Source of the DNA: Candidatus Omnitrophota bacterium
GTDB taxonomy: Bacteria > Omnitrophota > Gorgyraeia > B26-G9
NCBI GenBank assembly: GCA_028718845.1
Contig: JAQULA010000026.1
Coordinates: 1 to 12,732, forward strand
Direction: 5' to 3'
Length of the DNA stretch: 12,732 bases
The stretch's first letter is position 1; each line of letters begins with the position of its first letter. This document shows, in pieces, positions 1-7,033 of this stretch. A program made the position numbers and the translations under genes. The notes beneath the pieces were generated by a model. The model worked only from the letters and a program-made list of their open reading frames with translations. It did not search any database and was not told where the DNA came from.

Positions 1-429
1 CGGCGTGTGGTCGATAATAACGGCGAGATCATAACCGATTTTCAGCATAATGAACGCCATCGGATCCTTTCCGAGCAAACCGCTCAGACAATGCGTTCGA
101 TTTTAAAAGGGGTTGTCGATAAAGGAACCGCCAAGAGCGCTCAGATCAAAGGTTATTCCGCCGGCGGAAAAACCGGGACAGCGCAGAAAGTCGAACCTTC
201 CGGGACCTATTCCCACAGCAAATTCATCGCTTCGTTTATCGGTTTCGCGCCGGTGGAAAAACCCCGGTTTGTGATCGCGGTCATTTTCGACGAACCGCGT
301 CCGGTATACTATGGCGGCGTGGTGAGTGCGCCGGTGTTCGGCCGGATAGCCGAAAAGATCCTTAAATACATGGATGTTCCTCAGGAGAATACCGTTGTGT
401 CCACCGGGCCCGGCGAAGGAGGGGATTGA
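1..429 (+). CDS. ftsI: FtsI (PBP3-type) septal peptidoglycan D,D-transpeptidase, 3' end only
   Basis: This is the C-terminal 142 residues of a class B penicillin-binding protein; the reading frame is open through the left edge of the window, so the start lies upstream. The protein crosslinks stem peptides of new septal peptidoglycan in the periplasm. The third transpeptidase motif is visible as GGKTGTAQK, with the KTG triad at 169-177; the SxxK and SxN motifs must lie upstream. After it come the family's usual segments FIGFAPVEKPRFVIAVIFDEP and a final helix containing APVFGRIAEKIL. The protein ends about 85 residues after KTG, so no PASTA repeats follow, unlike many Firmicute SpoVD or PBP2x proteins. 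The stop is a few bases before the murE ATG. Its position before murE and in the same cluster as ftsW supports FtsI rather than an elongation PBP2. FtsW and FtsI are known to work as a polymerase-transpeptidase pair. Confidence 0.95.
   Translation, partial: RRVVDNNGEIITDFQHNERHRILSEQTAQTMRSILKGVVDKGTAKSAQIKGYSAGGKTGTAQKVEPSGTYSHSKFIASFIGFAPVEKPRFVIAVIFDEPRPVYYGGVVSAPVFGRIAEKILKYMDVPQENTVVSTGPGEGGD
416..424 (+). promoter_or_regulatory. Strong Shine-Dalgarno that fixes the murE start
   Basis: AAGGAGGGG lies inside the last codons of ftsI. Its AGGAGG core (417-422) is 9 nt before the ATG at 432 but only 3 nt before an in-frame TTG at 426. The ATG at 432 is therefore the better murE start, although the TTG would give a 4-nt TTGA overlap with the ftsI stop. 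Confidence 0.75.
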
Positions 430-431
430 AG

Positions 432-1910
432 ATGACGGCACAGGAGATGCTGACCCTGCTTAATAATGTTCCGGACCGCGCCCAATTTACCGATTTTAAG
501 ATTCGGGGAGTGAGCCTTGATTCCCGTACCGTTTCAAAAGATTATTGTTTTATCGCCATCCCCGGCAACCGCAGTGACGGCCATGATTTTATCGAAACGG
601 CCCTGAGTAAAGGCGGCCGGTTGATTTTTTATGAAAAAGGGCGGCGTATCGATCCCGCGTTATCCGCCGCTTACCGGGAGGCGGTATTTGTCGGGGTGGA
701 AAATCCGCGGCGCAGTACCGGGAAGATTGCCGCGGCCTTTTACGGCTTTCCGGCGGAAAAACTGAGCCTGACCGGGATCACCGGTACCAACGGAAAAACC
801 ACGATATCGTTTGTTATCGATACGATCCTGAACCGCAATAATTTTCCCAGCGGTCTTATCGGAACGATTGTCTATAAAATCGCCGACCACACCATGCCGG
901 CGCCCCATACCACTCCGGATGCCGTGCAGTTACAGCATTTACTGCATCACATGGTCGATCACGGATTGACCCACGCGGTGATGGAGGTTTCCTCGCATGC
1001 GCTGGACCAGTATCGGATTGAAGGCATCCGTTTTCGTCAGGCGGTATTTACCAACCTGACCCATGAGCATCTCGATTACCACGGCGATAAAGAAACCTAT
1101 TTCCAGGTCAAATCCCGTTTGTTTACGGAATTGGATAAAACCGGGGCTGCGGTGATCAACAGCGACGATGAGTATGGCCGGCGGCTGCGGCAGATGACCC
1201 CGGCGCGGATCATCGATTATGCGATTGAAGATAAACAGGCTCTGGTGCGGGCGGAAAATATTGTTTTAGGATTGCGCGGCACCGCATTTACCGCGGTAAC
1301 TCCCCGGGGAAAACAGTTTATCGAAACAAAATTGATCGGCCGGCATAATGTCTATAATATTCTTGCCGGTTTATGCGTGGGCATTGACGAAGGAATCGCT
1401 TTAGCGGACATGGCCGCGGCAATTGCCGCGATGGACTATGTTCCGGGCCGGCTGGAGCGGATTCCCGGGAATCGCGGATTCGAGACCCTGGTTGATTATG
1501 CCCATACCGATGATGCCCTGAAAAACGTTTTGTCGACATTGCGGGAAATCGGGCCGCGGCGCATTATCGTTGTTTTCGGCTGCGGCGGAGACCGCGACCG
1601 CCGGAAACGGCCGTTGATGGGGAAGGTGGCCAGCGAGTTGGCCGATTATCTGGTCGTAACCAATGATAACCCACGCAATGAAGACCCGGAAAAAATCATT
1701 GAAGCGATCAAATCCGGATTCGACCCGGCGTTTAAGGCGTTTAAGGTCATACCCGACCGGGAACAAGCCATAGCCCACGCTCTGGCCTGGGCGCAGGAGA
1801 ATGATTTTGTCCTGATCGCCGGTAAAGGCCATGAAAATTACCAGATTTTTAAGGACAGAACCATTGCTTTTGACGACCGGAGTATTGTCCGGGATTTGCT
1901 GAAGGAATAA
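432..1910 (+). CDS. murE: UDP-MurNAc-L-Ala-D-Glu:meso-diaminopimelate ligase MurE
   Basis: Cytoplasmic ATP-dependent Mur ligase that adds the third amino acid to UDP-MurNAc-dipeptide. With the ATG at 432 it has 492 residues, close to E. coli MurE (495). The N-terminal UDP-MurNAc domain contains GVSLDSRTV. The central ATPase domain has the P-loop GTNGKTT (residues 118-124), MEVSSHAL, and FTNLTHEHLDYHGD. Lys227 in QVKSRLF matches the carbamylated lysine of the family. The C-terminal domain has FGCGGDRDRRKRPLMG and the DNPR motif at residues 412-415, the known signature for meso-DAP rather than L-Lys selection. VDYAHTDDAL (residues 354-363) has Asp where E. coli has Pro (VDYAHTPDAL). The ftsI stop lies just before the start and murF begins 2 nt after the stop, so the gene sits mid-operon. 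Function and substrate are well supported; only the start choice (TTG 426 as the alternative) is slightly open. Confidence 0.97.
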   Translation: MTAQEMLTLLNNVPDRAQFTDFKIRGVSLDSRTVSKDYCFIAIPGNRSDGHDFIETALSKGGRLIFYEKGRRIDPALSAAYREAVFVGVENPRRSTGKIAAAFYGFPAEKLSLTGITGTNGKTTISFVIDTILNRNNFPSGLIGTIVYKIADHTMPAPHTTPDAVQLQHLLHHMVDHGLTHAVMEVSSHALDQYRIEGIRFRQAVFTNLTHEHLDYHGDKETYFQVKSRLFTELDKTGAAVINSDDEYGRRLRQMTPARIIDYAIEDKQALVRAENIVLGLRGTAFTAVTPRGKQFIETKLIGRHNVYNILAGLCVGIDEGIALADMAAAIAAMDYVPGRLERIPGNRGFETLVDYAHTDDALKNVLSTLREIGPRRIIVVFGCGGDRDRRKRPLMGKVASELADYLVVTNDNPRNEDPEKIIEAIKSGFDPAFKAFKVIPDREQAIAHALAWAQENDFVLIAGKGHENYQIFKDRTIAFDDRSIVRDLLKE

Positions 1911-1912
1911 AT

Positions 1913-3334
1913 ATGTTTACGATAACGGACATCGCGCGCATAACCCGGGGCACGATCATTAACGGGGATGCTGAGGGAAAGATAACCGGGGTTTCCACGG
2001 ATTCCCGGACGTTACTGCCGGGGGCGTTGTTTGTCGCGATAAAAGGCCGGAAGTTTGACGGCCATGATTGTTTAGCGGAGGCGGTGTCCCGCGGCGCGGC
2101 CGGGTGTGTGGTGGCGCAGGATTGGGTAGAGGCCTCCCCGGGCAAGGTCCCGCCGGTGCCGGTGATTGTTGTATCGGATACCGTTTACGCCCTGGGCCGG
2201 ATCGCTCACGCGCATCGGATGAAATTCACGATTCCCGTGATCGGCGTAACCGGGTCGAATGGAAAAACCACGACCAAAGAAATGATTGCCGCTATCCTGG
2301 GGGCGCACTATAATGTACTGAAAAGCCAGGGATCGTTTAATAACCATATCGGGGTGCCGTTAAGCCTGCTGGGGCTGACCTCTTTCCACACCGCGGCGGT
2401 GCTGGAGCTGGGAATGAATCATAAAGGGGAAATCCGCGGGTTGGCCGCGATTGCCGTCCCGACGATTGCCGTGATCACCAATGCCGCCGGGGCGCACCTG
2501 GAATTTTTCAATAGCCCGGACGAGATCATTGAAGCAAAATGCGAATTACTTGAGCGTTTGGGCGATGAGAATATCGCGGTTATCAACGCCGATTGTGAAG
2601 CGTTATATGCCGCGTCGGAACGCTATACGGCCAATCAGGTGGGGTTTGGTTTTAAAAAAGGCTGCCGTTACCGGGCGACTAATGTGGTCTGCCACCATGA
2701 CGGAGTGGCGTTTACGCTGAATGAGCAGTTTACTTTTCGTCTGCATGTTTTAGGGGAGCATAATGTCTATAATGCCCTGGCGGCAATCGCCGTGGGTGAT
2801 TTTTTGGGTGTGCCGATGGAGATGATGCGGGAGCGTCTGTCCCAGTTTCAGCCGGTGTCTTTGCGCATGGAAACCGTCAACTGCAACGGGGTCAGGATTA
2901 TCGCCGATTGTTATAACGCCAATCCGCATTCGATGGCCGCGGCGATCCGGACATTGACCGCGGTTGCCGATTCGGCGCGAAAGATCGTGGTGTTTGGGGA
3001 TATGCGTGAATTGGGTTCGGCGAGTGTCGAGCAGCATCGCTATATCGGGCAATTGATCGCCGAGCAGAGAATAACGTTCCTGCTTACGGTCGGCCGGGAG
3101 GCCGCTCATGCCGCTGAAGCGGCGGCGCAGACCGGCATGGACAAGAAGAATATCTTTGTTTTTTCGCAGACGGATGAGGCCGCGCAGTGCCTTGCCGGTT
3201 TGACCCGGCCCGGTGATGTGGTGCTGTTAAAAGGTTCGCGGGCAATGAAGATAGAACAGGTGCTTAAACATATGGTCGCCGCGGCCGGTGGGTGCGAGAG
3301 CGCCCCGGGAACCGGGCCGGCGGATAAACTATGA
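1913..3334 (+). CDS. murF: UDP-MurNAc-tripeptide:D-Ala-D-Ala ligase MurF
   Basis: Cytoplasmic Mur ligase that joins D-Ala-D-Ala (from Ddl) to UDP-MurNAc-tripeptide, completing the pentapeptide precursor. It has 473 residues, slightly longer than E. coli MurF (452). Visible motifs are GVSTDSRTL and FVAIKGRKFDGHD in the N-terminal domain, the P-loop GSNGKTTTKEM starting at residue 114, SFNNHIGVPLSLL, LELGMNHKGEI, and EAKCELLE carrying the expected carbamylated lysine. DCYNANPHSMAAAI and FGDMRELG follow in the C-terminal domain. The usual NIGPAHLE segment reads NAAGAHLE here, keeping the His. The ATG is preceded by GAAGGA (1901-1906) with 6-nt spacing, inside the murE end. The last 20 or so residues (GCESAPGTGPADKL) look like a nonconserved tail. 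The stop at 3332-3334 is followed by the largest gap in the window. Confidence 0.97.
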   Translation: MFTITDIARITRGTIINGDAEGKITGVSTDSRTLLPGALFVAIKGRKFDGHDCLAEAVSRGAAGCVVAQDWVEASPGKVPPVPVIVVSDTVYALGRIAHAHRMKFTIPVIGVTGSNGKTTTKEMIAAILGAHYNVLKSQGSFNNHIGVPLSLLGLTSFHTAAVLELGMNHKGEIRGLAAIAVPTIAVITNAAGAHLEFFNSPDEIIEAKCELLERLGDENIAVINADCEALYAASERYTANQVGFGFKKGCRYRATNVVCHHDGVAFTLNEQFTFRLHVLGEHNVYNALAAIAVGDFLGVPMEMMRERLSQFQPVSLRMETVNCNGVRIIADCYNANPHSMAAAIRTLTAVADSARKIVVFGDMRELGSASVEQHRYIGQLIAEQRITFLLTVGREAAHAAEAAAQTGMDKKNIFVFSQTDEAAQCLAGLTRPGDVVLLKGSRAMKIEQVLKHMVAAAGGCESAPGTGPADKL

Positions 3335-3342
3335 ACCGGGAA

Positions 3343-3367
3343 TTCCGCCGGATGGAACCGGCCGGAA
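3343..3367 (+). other. Imperfect GC-rich hairpin just after murF
   Basis: TTCCG-CCGG (3343-3351) can pair with CCGG and CGGAA (3358-3367), giving a 9-bp stem with one bulged C at 3362 and a 6-nt loop ATGGAA. It begins 9 nt after the murF stop. No T-run follows on the plus strand, only an A-rich stretch, so it is not a canonical intrinsic terminator. It could be an mRNA-stabilising or processing structure, or chance: CCGG words are abundant throughout this window, which makes such pairings cheap. Confidence 0.3.
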
Positions 3368-3383
3368 AATTAAGGATATAAAA

Positions 3384-3420
3384 ATATACTATATCGCGAT
3401 TTATTATGCCGGTATATACT
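3384..3420 (+). promoter_or_regulatory. Possible weak internal promoter upstream of mraY
   Basis: The second half of the 112-bp murF-mraY gap is clearly AT-rich against GC-rich coding DNA on both sides. The word ATATACT occurs twice, at 3384-3390 and 3414-3420, exactly 30 bp apart. Each contains TATACT, one mismatch from the TATAAT -10 consensus. Neither has a recognisable TTGACA-like -35 element at 16-18 bp spacing. If the second were used, transcription would begin near 3427, with AAAGG (3431-3435) as ribosome binding site for mraY. This is inference from composition and word repetition only. Confidence 0.3.
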
Positions 3421-3446
3421 AAACATAATGAAAGGTATCGAAGAGC

Positions 3447-4541
3447 ATGTTTTACTATTTTCTCTATCCGCTGCGGGAAGTATTCTTTGGATTTAATGTT
3501 TTTAAATATATTACCTTTCGCGCGGCCGGCAGCAGCGTTACCGCGTTTTTACTCAGCGCGCTGCTGGGCCGGATGGTGATCGATAAACTGCGGGCGTTAA
3601 AAGTGGGCGAATCGGTGCGCAAGGGCAAGGACTACGCCTCGCTGCATGAACATCACAAGCACAAAGAGGGAACCCCGACCATGGGCGGGGTATTGATCCT
3701 GGGGGCGCTGTGCAGCGCGGTTTTGCTTTGGGCCGATTTGAGCAACCGCTATATTTGGATTGCCCTGCTTGCCACCCTTTGGCTGGGAGGGCTCGGGTTT
3801 ATCGATGATTACATTAAATTACGCGGTAAAAAGAAGACCCGGGGCATGACCGCGGCAATGAAATTGACCGGGCAATTGATCCTCGGCCTCGGTATCGGGC
3901 TGATCCTTTATACCGATCCGTCAATCGGAGACCGTTTGGATATTCCCTTTGTTAAGAATCTGGTGGTTCATTTGGGAGTGTTTTACGTTTTTTTTGCCGC
4001 GCTGGTGATTATCGGCACGTCCAACGCCGTTAATCTCACTGACGGCCTGGACGGGCTGGCTATCGGTTGTGTCGCAATTGTGGCGCTGGCCTACAGCGGG
4101 TTGAGTTATATGACCGGGCATTCGGGGTTCAGCGAATATCTTCAGCTGATTTATATTCCGCAGGCCGGGGAATTGACGGTATTCTGCGCGGCGATTTTCG
4201 GCGCCGGGCTGGGGTTCCTTTGGTATAACTGCCATCCGGCCGATGTGTTTATGGGGGACACCGGGGCGCTGGCCCTGGGCGGAGCGCTGGGAGCGGTAGC
4301 GATAATGGTCAAAAAGGAATTGTTGCTGCTGCTGGTGGGAGGGATTTTTGTCGCCGAAGCCCTGTCGGTGATTATCCAGGTGTTCTCATTCCGCTATTTC
4401 GGGAAACGGGTTTTTCTGATGGCGCCGCTGCACCATCATTTTCAGTTAAAAGGATGGGCCGAGGCAAAAGTAATTTTCCGGTTTTTGATCGTGGCGATAA
4501 TCCTGGCTTTATTGAGCCTGACAACGCTTAAATTAAGATAA
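3447..4541 (+). CDS. mraY: Phospho-MurNAc-pentapeptide-transferase MraY (lipid I synthase)
   Basis: Integral membrane enzyme that transfers phospho-MurNAc-pentapeptide from UDP to undecaprenyl phosphate, making lipid I at the cytoplasmic face. It has 364 residues (E. coli 360), with a series of hydrophobic segments fitting the family's ten transmembrane helices. Signature elements are GTPTMGG, the Asp pair DDYIK (Asp120-Asp121), NAVNLTDGLDGLA (from residue 193), FMGDTGALALGG (Asp271), and the HHH motif in MAPLHHHFQLKGW (His329-331). The start MFYYFLYPL matches the usual MraY N-terminus; AAAGG at 3431-3435 gives 11-nt spacing, somewhat long, and GAAGAG directly before the ATG is an alternative weak site. 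An out-of-frame ATG at 3428 opens only a 22-codon frame. This gene is preceded by the longest gap in the cluster and followed by murD after 12 nt. Confidence 0.97.
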   Translation: MFYYFLYPLREVFFGFNVFKYITFRAAGSSVTAFLLSALLGRMVIDKLRALKVGESVRKGKDYASLHEHHKHKEGTPTMGGVLILGALCSAVLLWADLSNRYIWIALLATLWLGGLGFIDDYIKLRGKKKTRGMTAAMKLTGQLILGLGIGLILYTDPSIGDRLDIPFVKNLVVHLGVFYVFFAALVIIGTSNAVNLTDGLDGLAIGCVAIVALAYSGLSYMTGHSGFSEYLQLIYIPQAGELTVFCAAIFGAGLGFLWYNCHPADVFMGDTGALALGGALGAVAIMVKKELLLLLVGGIFVAEALSVIIQVFSFRYFGKRVFLMAPLHHHFQLKGWAEAKVIFRFLIVAIILALLSLTTLKLR

Positions 4542-4553
4542 CTGGGGAGTGCG

Positions 4554-5948
4554 ATGAAGATACCTAAAAACTGGGCCGCGAAAAAAATCGTCATTATCGG
4601 ATTAAGCCGTTCCGGTTTTGCCGCCGCGCTGCTGGCCCGGAAGAAACAAGCTTCGGTTTATGTCAGTGACGCGGCGGATACCCCGGCGATTCGCCGCAAA
4701 GCGGCGCTGTTGCGGAAACAAGCGGTAAGCGTCGAATTTGGCGGCCATAATGTTCGGTTCCTGGAAGGCGCGGACCTGGTGATTACCAGTCCGGGCGTGC
4801 ATCATGATGCCGTACCGCTGCGTTGGGCGCATAAGCACAATGTCCCGGTGGTCAGTGAAATCAAATTCGCGAGCTGGTTCTGCCCCTTGCCGGTAGTGGC
4901 GATCACCGGCAGTAACGGGAAAACCACGGTTACCACTATGCTGGGGGAAATTTTTAAAGCCGCCGCGCAAAAACCGGTTGTCTGCGGTAATATTGGCAAT
5001 CCTTTCTGCGGGGAAACCGGGGCCTGGCGGCAGGGCCGGGTGATCGTTCTGGAAACCAGTTCGTTTCAATTGCAGGATACGGTCCATTTCCGTCCCAACG
5101 TAAGTATTATCCTCAATATTACTCAGAATCATTTTGATCACCATCGTTCGATGAACGAATACGCCCGGGCCAAAGCGAAAATATTTGCCAATCAGCGGCC
5201 GTCTGATTTTACCGTGCTGAATTTTGAAGACCTGCGGCTGCGGCGTTATGCCGCAAGTACCAGAGCCCGGGTGTTGTTTTTCTCGAAAAAATATACTCCG
5301 GGATTGTCTTTTCGACGCGGCTGTTACGGGGCCTGCTGGCTGGAGGGTACGCGTATCCTCGGGCATTGGAACGGCCGTCCGCGGGTTTTTCTCGATATCG
5401 GTGAGGTCCGGCTGAAGGGCATGCATAATGTTGAGAATATTATGGCGGCATTGCTGGCCGCCCAGGCCCGGCGGGTAACTCCGGCAATCATGGTGGAGAC
5501 CATAAAGGATTTTCGCGGAGTCGAACACCGTTGTGAGCCGGTTGCTTCCAGGCGCGGTATCGCTTTTTTCAATGATTCGAAATCGACGACGGTCGATGCT
5601 ACGGTGAAAGCATTGTCCATGTTTGCCGACGGTTCGGTAATGCTTATCTGCGGCGGACGGGACAAGGGGAGCGATTTTCGGCCCATCCGCCGGCTGATCG
5701 GGAAAAAAGCGGCCGGGGTGGTCCTGATCGGAGAGGCGCAAAAGAAAATCAGCGCGGCATTGGGCGCGGGGGTTAAAAAATTTTTCGCGCCGACGCTTGA
5801 ACGGGCGGTGGAAAATGCCTATCGGCATTCCGTTTCCGGGATGAGCGTGCTGCTTTCCCCGATGTGCGCCAGTTTCGATATGTTCGACAATTTTGAACAT
5901 CGCGGCAGAGTATTTAAGGCCGCGGTGCGGAGGCTGATTAAATCATGA
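4554..5948 (+). CDS. murD: UDP-MurNAc-L-Ala:D-Glu ligase MurD
   Basis: Cytoplasmic Mur ligase that adds D-glutamate to UDP-MurNAc-L-alanine. It has 464 residues, longer than E. coli MurD (438). The N-terminal Rossmann-like domain begins KIVIIGLSRSGFAAA. The P-loop GSNGKTT is at residues 119-125, followed by CGNIGNPF, ETSSFQLQ, NITQNHFDHHRSM, and ARAKAKIF, where Lys207 matches the carbamylated lysine. The C-terminal domain has FFNDSKSTTVDAT, ICGGRDKGSDF, and LSPMCASFDMFDNFEHRG, the last very typical of MurD. GGGGAG (4544-4549) lies 4 nt before the ATG. The stop overlaps the ftsW start as ATGA. Between 4605 and 5897 the gene uses no TTA, CTA or TCA codon, while the neighbours use TTA freely; this opens a long antisense frame that I consider a shadow. 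Confidence 0.97.
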   Translation: MKIPKNWAAKKIVIIGLSRSGFAAALLARKKQASVYVSDAADTPAIRRKAALLRKQAVSVEFGGHNVRFLEGADLVITSPGVHHDAVPLRWAHKHNVPVVSEIKFASWFCPLPVVAITGSNGKTTVTTMLGEIFKAAAQKPVVCGNIGNPFCGETGAWRQGRVIVLETSSFQLQDTVHFRPNVSIILNITQNHFDHHRSMNEYARAKAKIFANQRPSDFTVLNFEDLRLRRYAASTRARVLFFSKKYTPGLSFRRGCYGACWLEGTRILGHWNGRPRVFLDIGEVRLKGMHNVENIMAALLAAQARRVTPAIMVETIKDFRGVEHRCEPVASRRGIAFFNDSKSTTVDATVKALSMFADGSVMLICGGRDKGSDFRPIRRLIGKKAAGVVLIGEAQKKISAALGAGVKKFFAPTLERAVENAYRHSVSGMSVLLSPMCASFDMFDNFEHRGRVFKAAVRRLIKS

Positions 5949-7033
5949 GCTTGCGGGAAACCCGGATAAATTTTGCCGCGATCGCCCTGATCCTTATTTG
6001 TGTCGGCGTGGTCATGATTTACAGCGCCAGCGCTATTTACGCGTTGGAAAATCTCGGCGACAGCGCCTATTATCTTAAGCGCCATCTGTTGTACGTGATT
6101 ATCGGCATCGTGATAACCGGCGTGGTGATGAGCATGGATTATCAAATATTGCGTAAACTGGCCAAGCCGCTGCTGTTCATATCGTTTTTTTTGCTGCTGC
6201 TTTTGCTGGTCCCCGGAATCGGCCGGGCGGTCGGCGGGGCGCGGCGCTGGTTTCGTCTGGGCATGTTCAGTTTTCAGCCCTCGGAGCTGGCCAAATTTTC
6301 GATCATCGTTTACACCGCCGATTTTATCGCCCGGAAAAAATCGGAGGTGGCCTCTTTTCTTTCCGGGTTTTTACCGGTGTTGCTGATCCTGGGGGCGATG
6401 TGCCTGCTTATTCTGGTCCAGCCCGATCTGGGCACGGTCCTGGCGACATCGATAATTTGTTTTGTTATGCTTTTTGTCGGCGGGGTCAAGGTTACCCATA
6501 TGCTGACAATCGTGCTGTTGTCGGTGCCGGTATTGTATAAACTTATTTTCAGCGTTCAGTACCGCCGGAACCGGATGCTCGCGTTTTTAAATCCCTGGAA
6601 CGATCCGCAGGGAACGGGATTCCAAATCATTCAATCGCTGGTGGCGCTTGGTTCCGGAGGTATTGCCGGGGTCGGGCTGGGGCAGGGGAAACAAAAATTA
6701 TTATATCTGCCGGCCGCCTACACCGATTTTATTTTTTCGATTATCGGTGAGGAGCTCGGTTTTATCGGCACGGTTTCGATGGTTATTTTAATCATGATAT
6801 TTCTGTTCCAGGGGATAAAGATCAGCTTGAAAGCGAAAGATACCTTCGGCCAGTTCCTTGTTTTCGGCCTGCTTTCCTGCCTGGTGATCGAGGCGATGGT
6901 GAATATGGGGGTAACCACGAGTTTGTTGCCGACGAAAGGACTGCCGTTCCCGTTCATCAGCTACGGCGGTACGTCGCTGATTTTTAATATGATGTACGTG
7001 GGGATTATTTTGAATATAGGTAAAGACGTATGA
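5945..7033 (+). CDS. ftsW: FtsW, SEDS-family septal peptidoglycan glycosyltransferase
   Basis: Polytopic membrane protein that polymerises lipid II into septal glycan strands together with FtsI. It has 362 residues, shorter than E. coli FtsW (414) mainly because it lacks a long N-terminal extension. SEDS motifs visible are VVMIYSASA in the first helix, RRWFRLG (100-106), QPSELAK (111-117), LVQPDLGTVL, NPWNDPQGTGFQIIQSL, TDFIFSIIGEELGFIG and KGLPFPFISYGG (331-342). Asp261 in TDFIF corresponds to the Asp shown to be essential in FtsW and RodA homologues. The start overlaps the murD stop and the end overlaps the murG start, both as ATGA, suggesting translational coupling. Sequence alone cannot fully separate FtsW from RodA, but location between murD and murG is the standard ftsW position. 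Confidence 0.96.
   Translation: MSLRETRINFAAIALILICVGVVMIYSASAIYALENLGDSAYYLKRHLLYVIIGIVITGVVMSMDYQILRKLAKPLLFISFFLLLLLLVPGIGRAVGGARRWFRLGMFSFQPSELAKFSIIVYTADFIARKKSEVASFLSGFLPVLLILGAMCLLILVQPDLGTVLATSIICFVMLFVGGVKVTHMLTIVLLSVPVLYKLIFSVQYRRNRMLAFLNPWNDPQGTGFQIIQSLVALGSGGIAGVGLGQGKQKLLYLPAAYTDFIFSIIGEELGFIGTVSMVILIMIFLFQGIKISLKAKDTFGQFLVFGLLSCLVIEAMVNMGVTTSLLPTKGLPFPFISYGGTSLIFNMMYVGIILNIGKDV

Noticed and set aside
3343..3367. Intrinsic terminator after murF
   Set aside because: The stem is plausible, but no T-run follows and the downstream genes continue the same pathway; it is listed only as a hairpin.
3331..3381. 16-residue frame starting in an ATGA overlap with the murF stop
   Set aside because: It has no Shine-Dalgarno, no recognisable peptide and covers the hairpin region; an ATGA at a stop codon is expected by chance often enough.
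3428..3496. 22-residue frame starting at an ATG just before mraY, out of frame with it
   Set aside because: It overlaps the conserved MraY N-terminus in another frame and has no good ribosome binding site. A leader-peptide role cannot be supported.
4602..5900. 432-codon open frame on the minus strand opposite murD
   Set aside because: It aligns codon for codon with murD and is open only because murD lacks TTA, CTA and TCA there. The translation is rich in Arg, His, Pro and Gly, has no recognisable domain, and murD itself is fully conserved.
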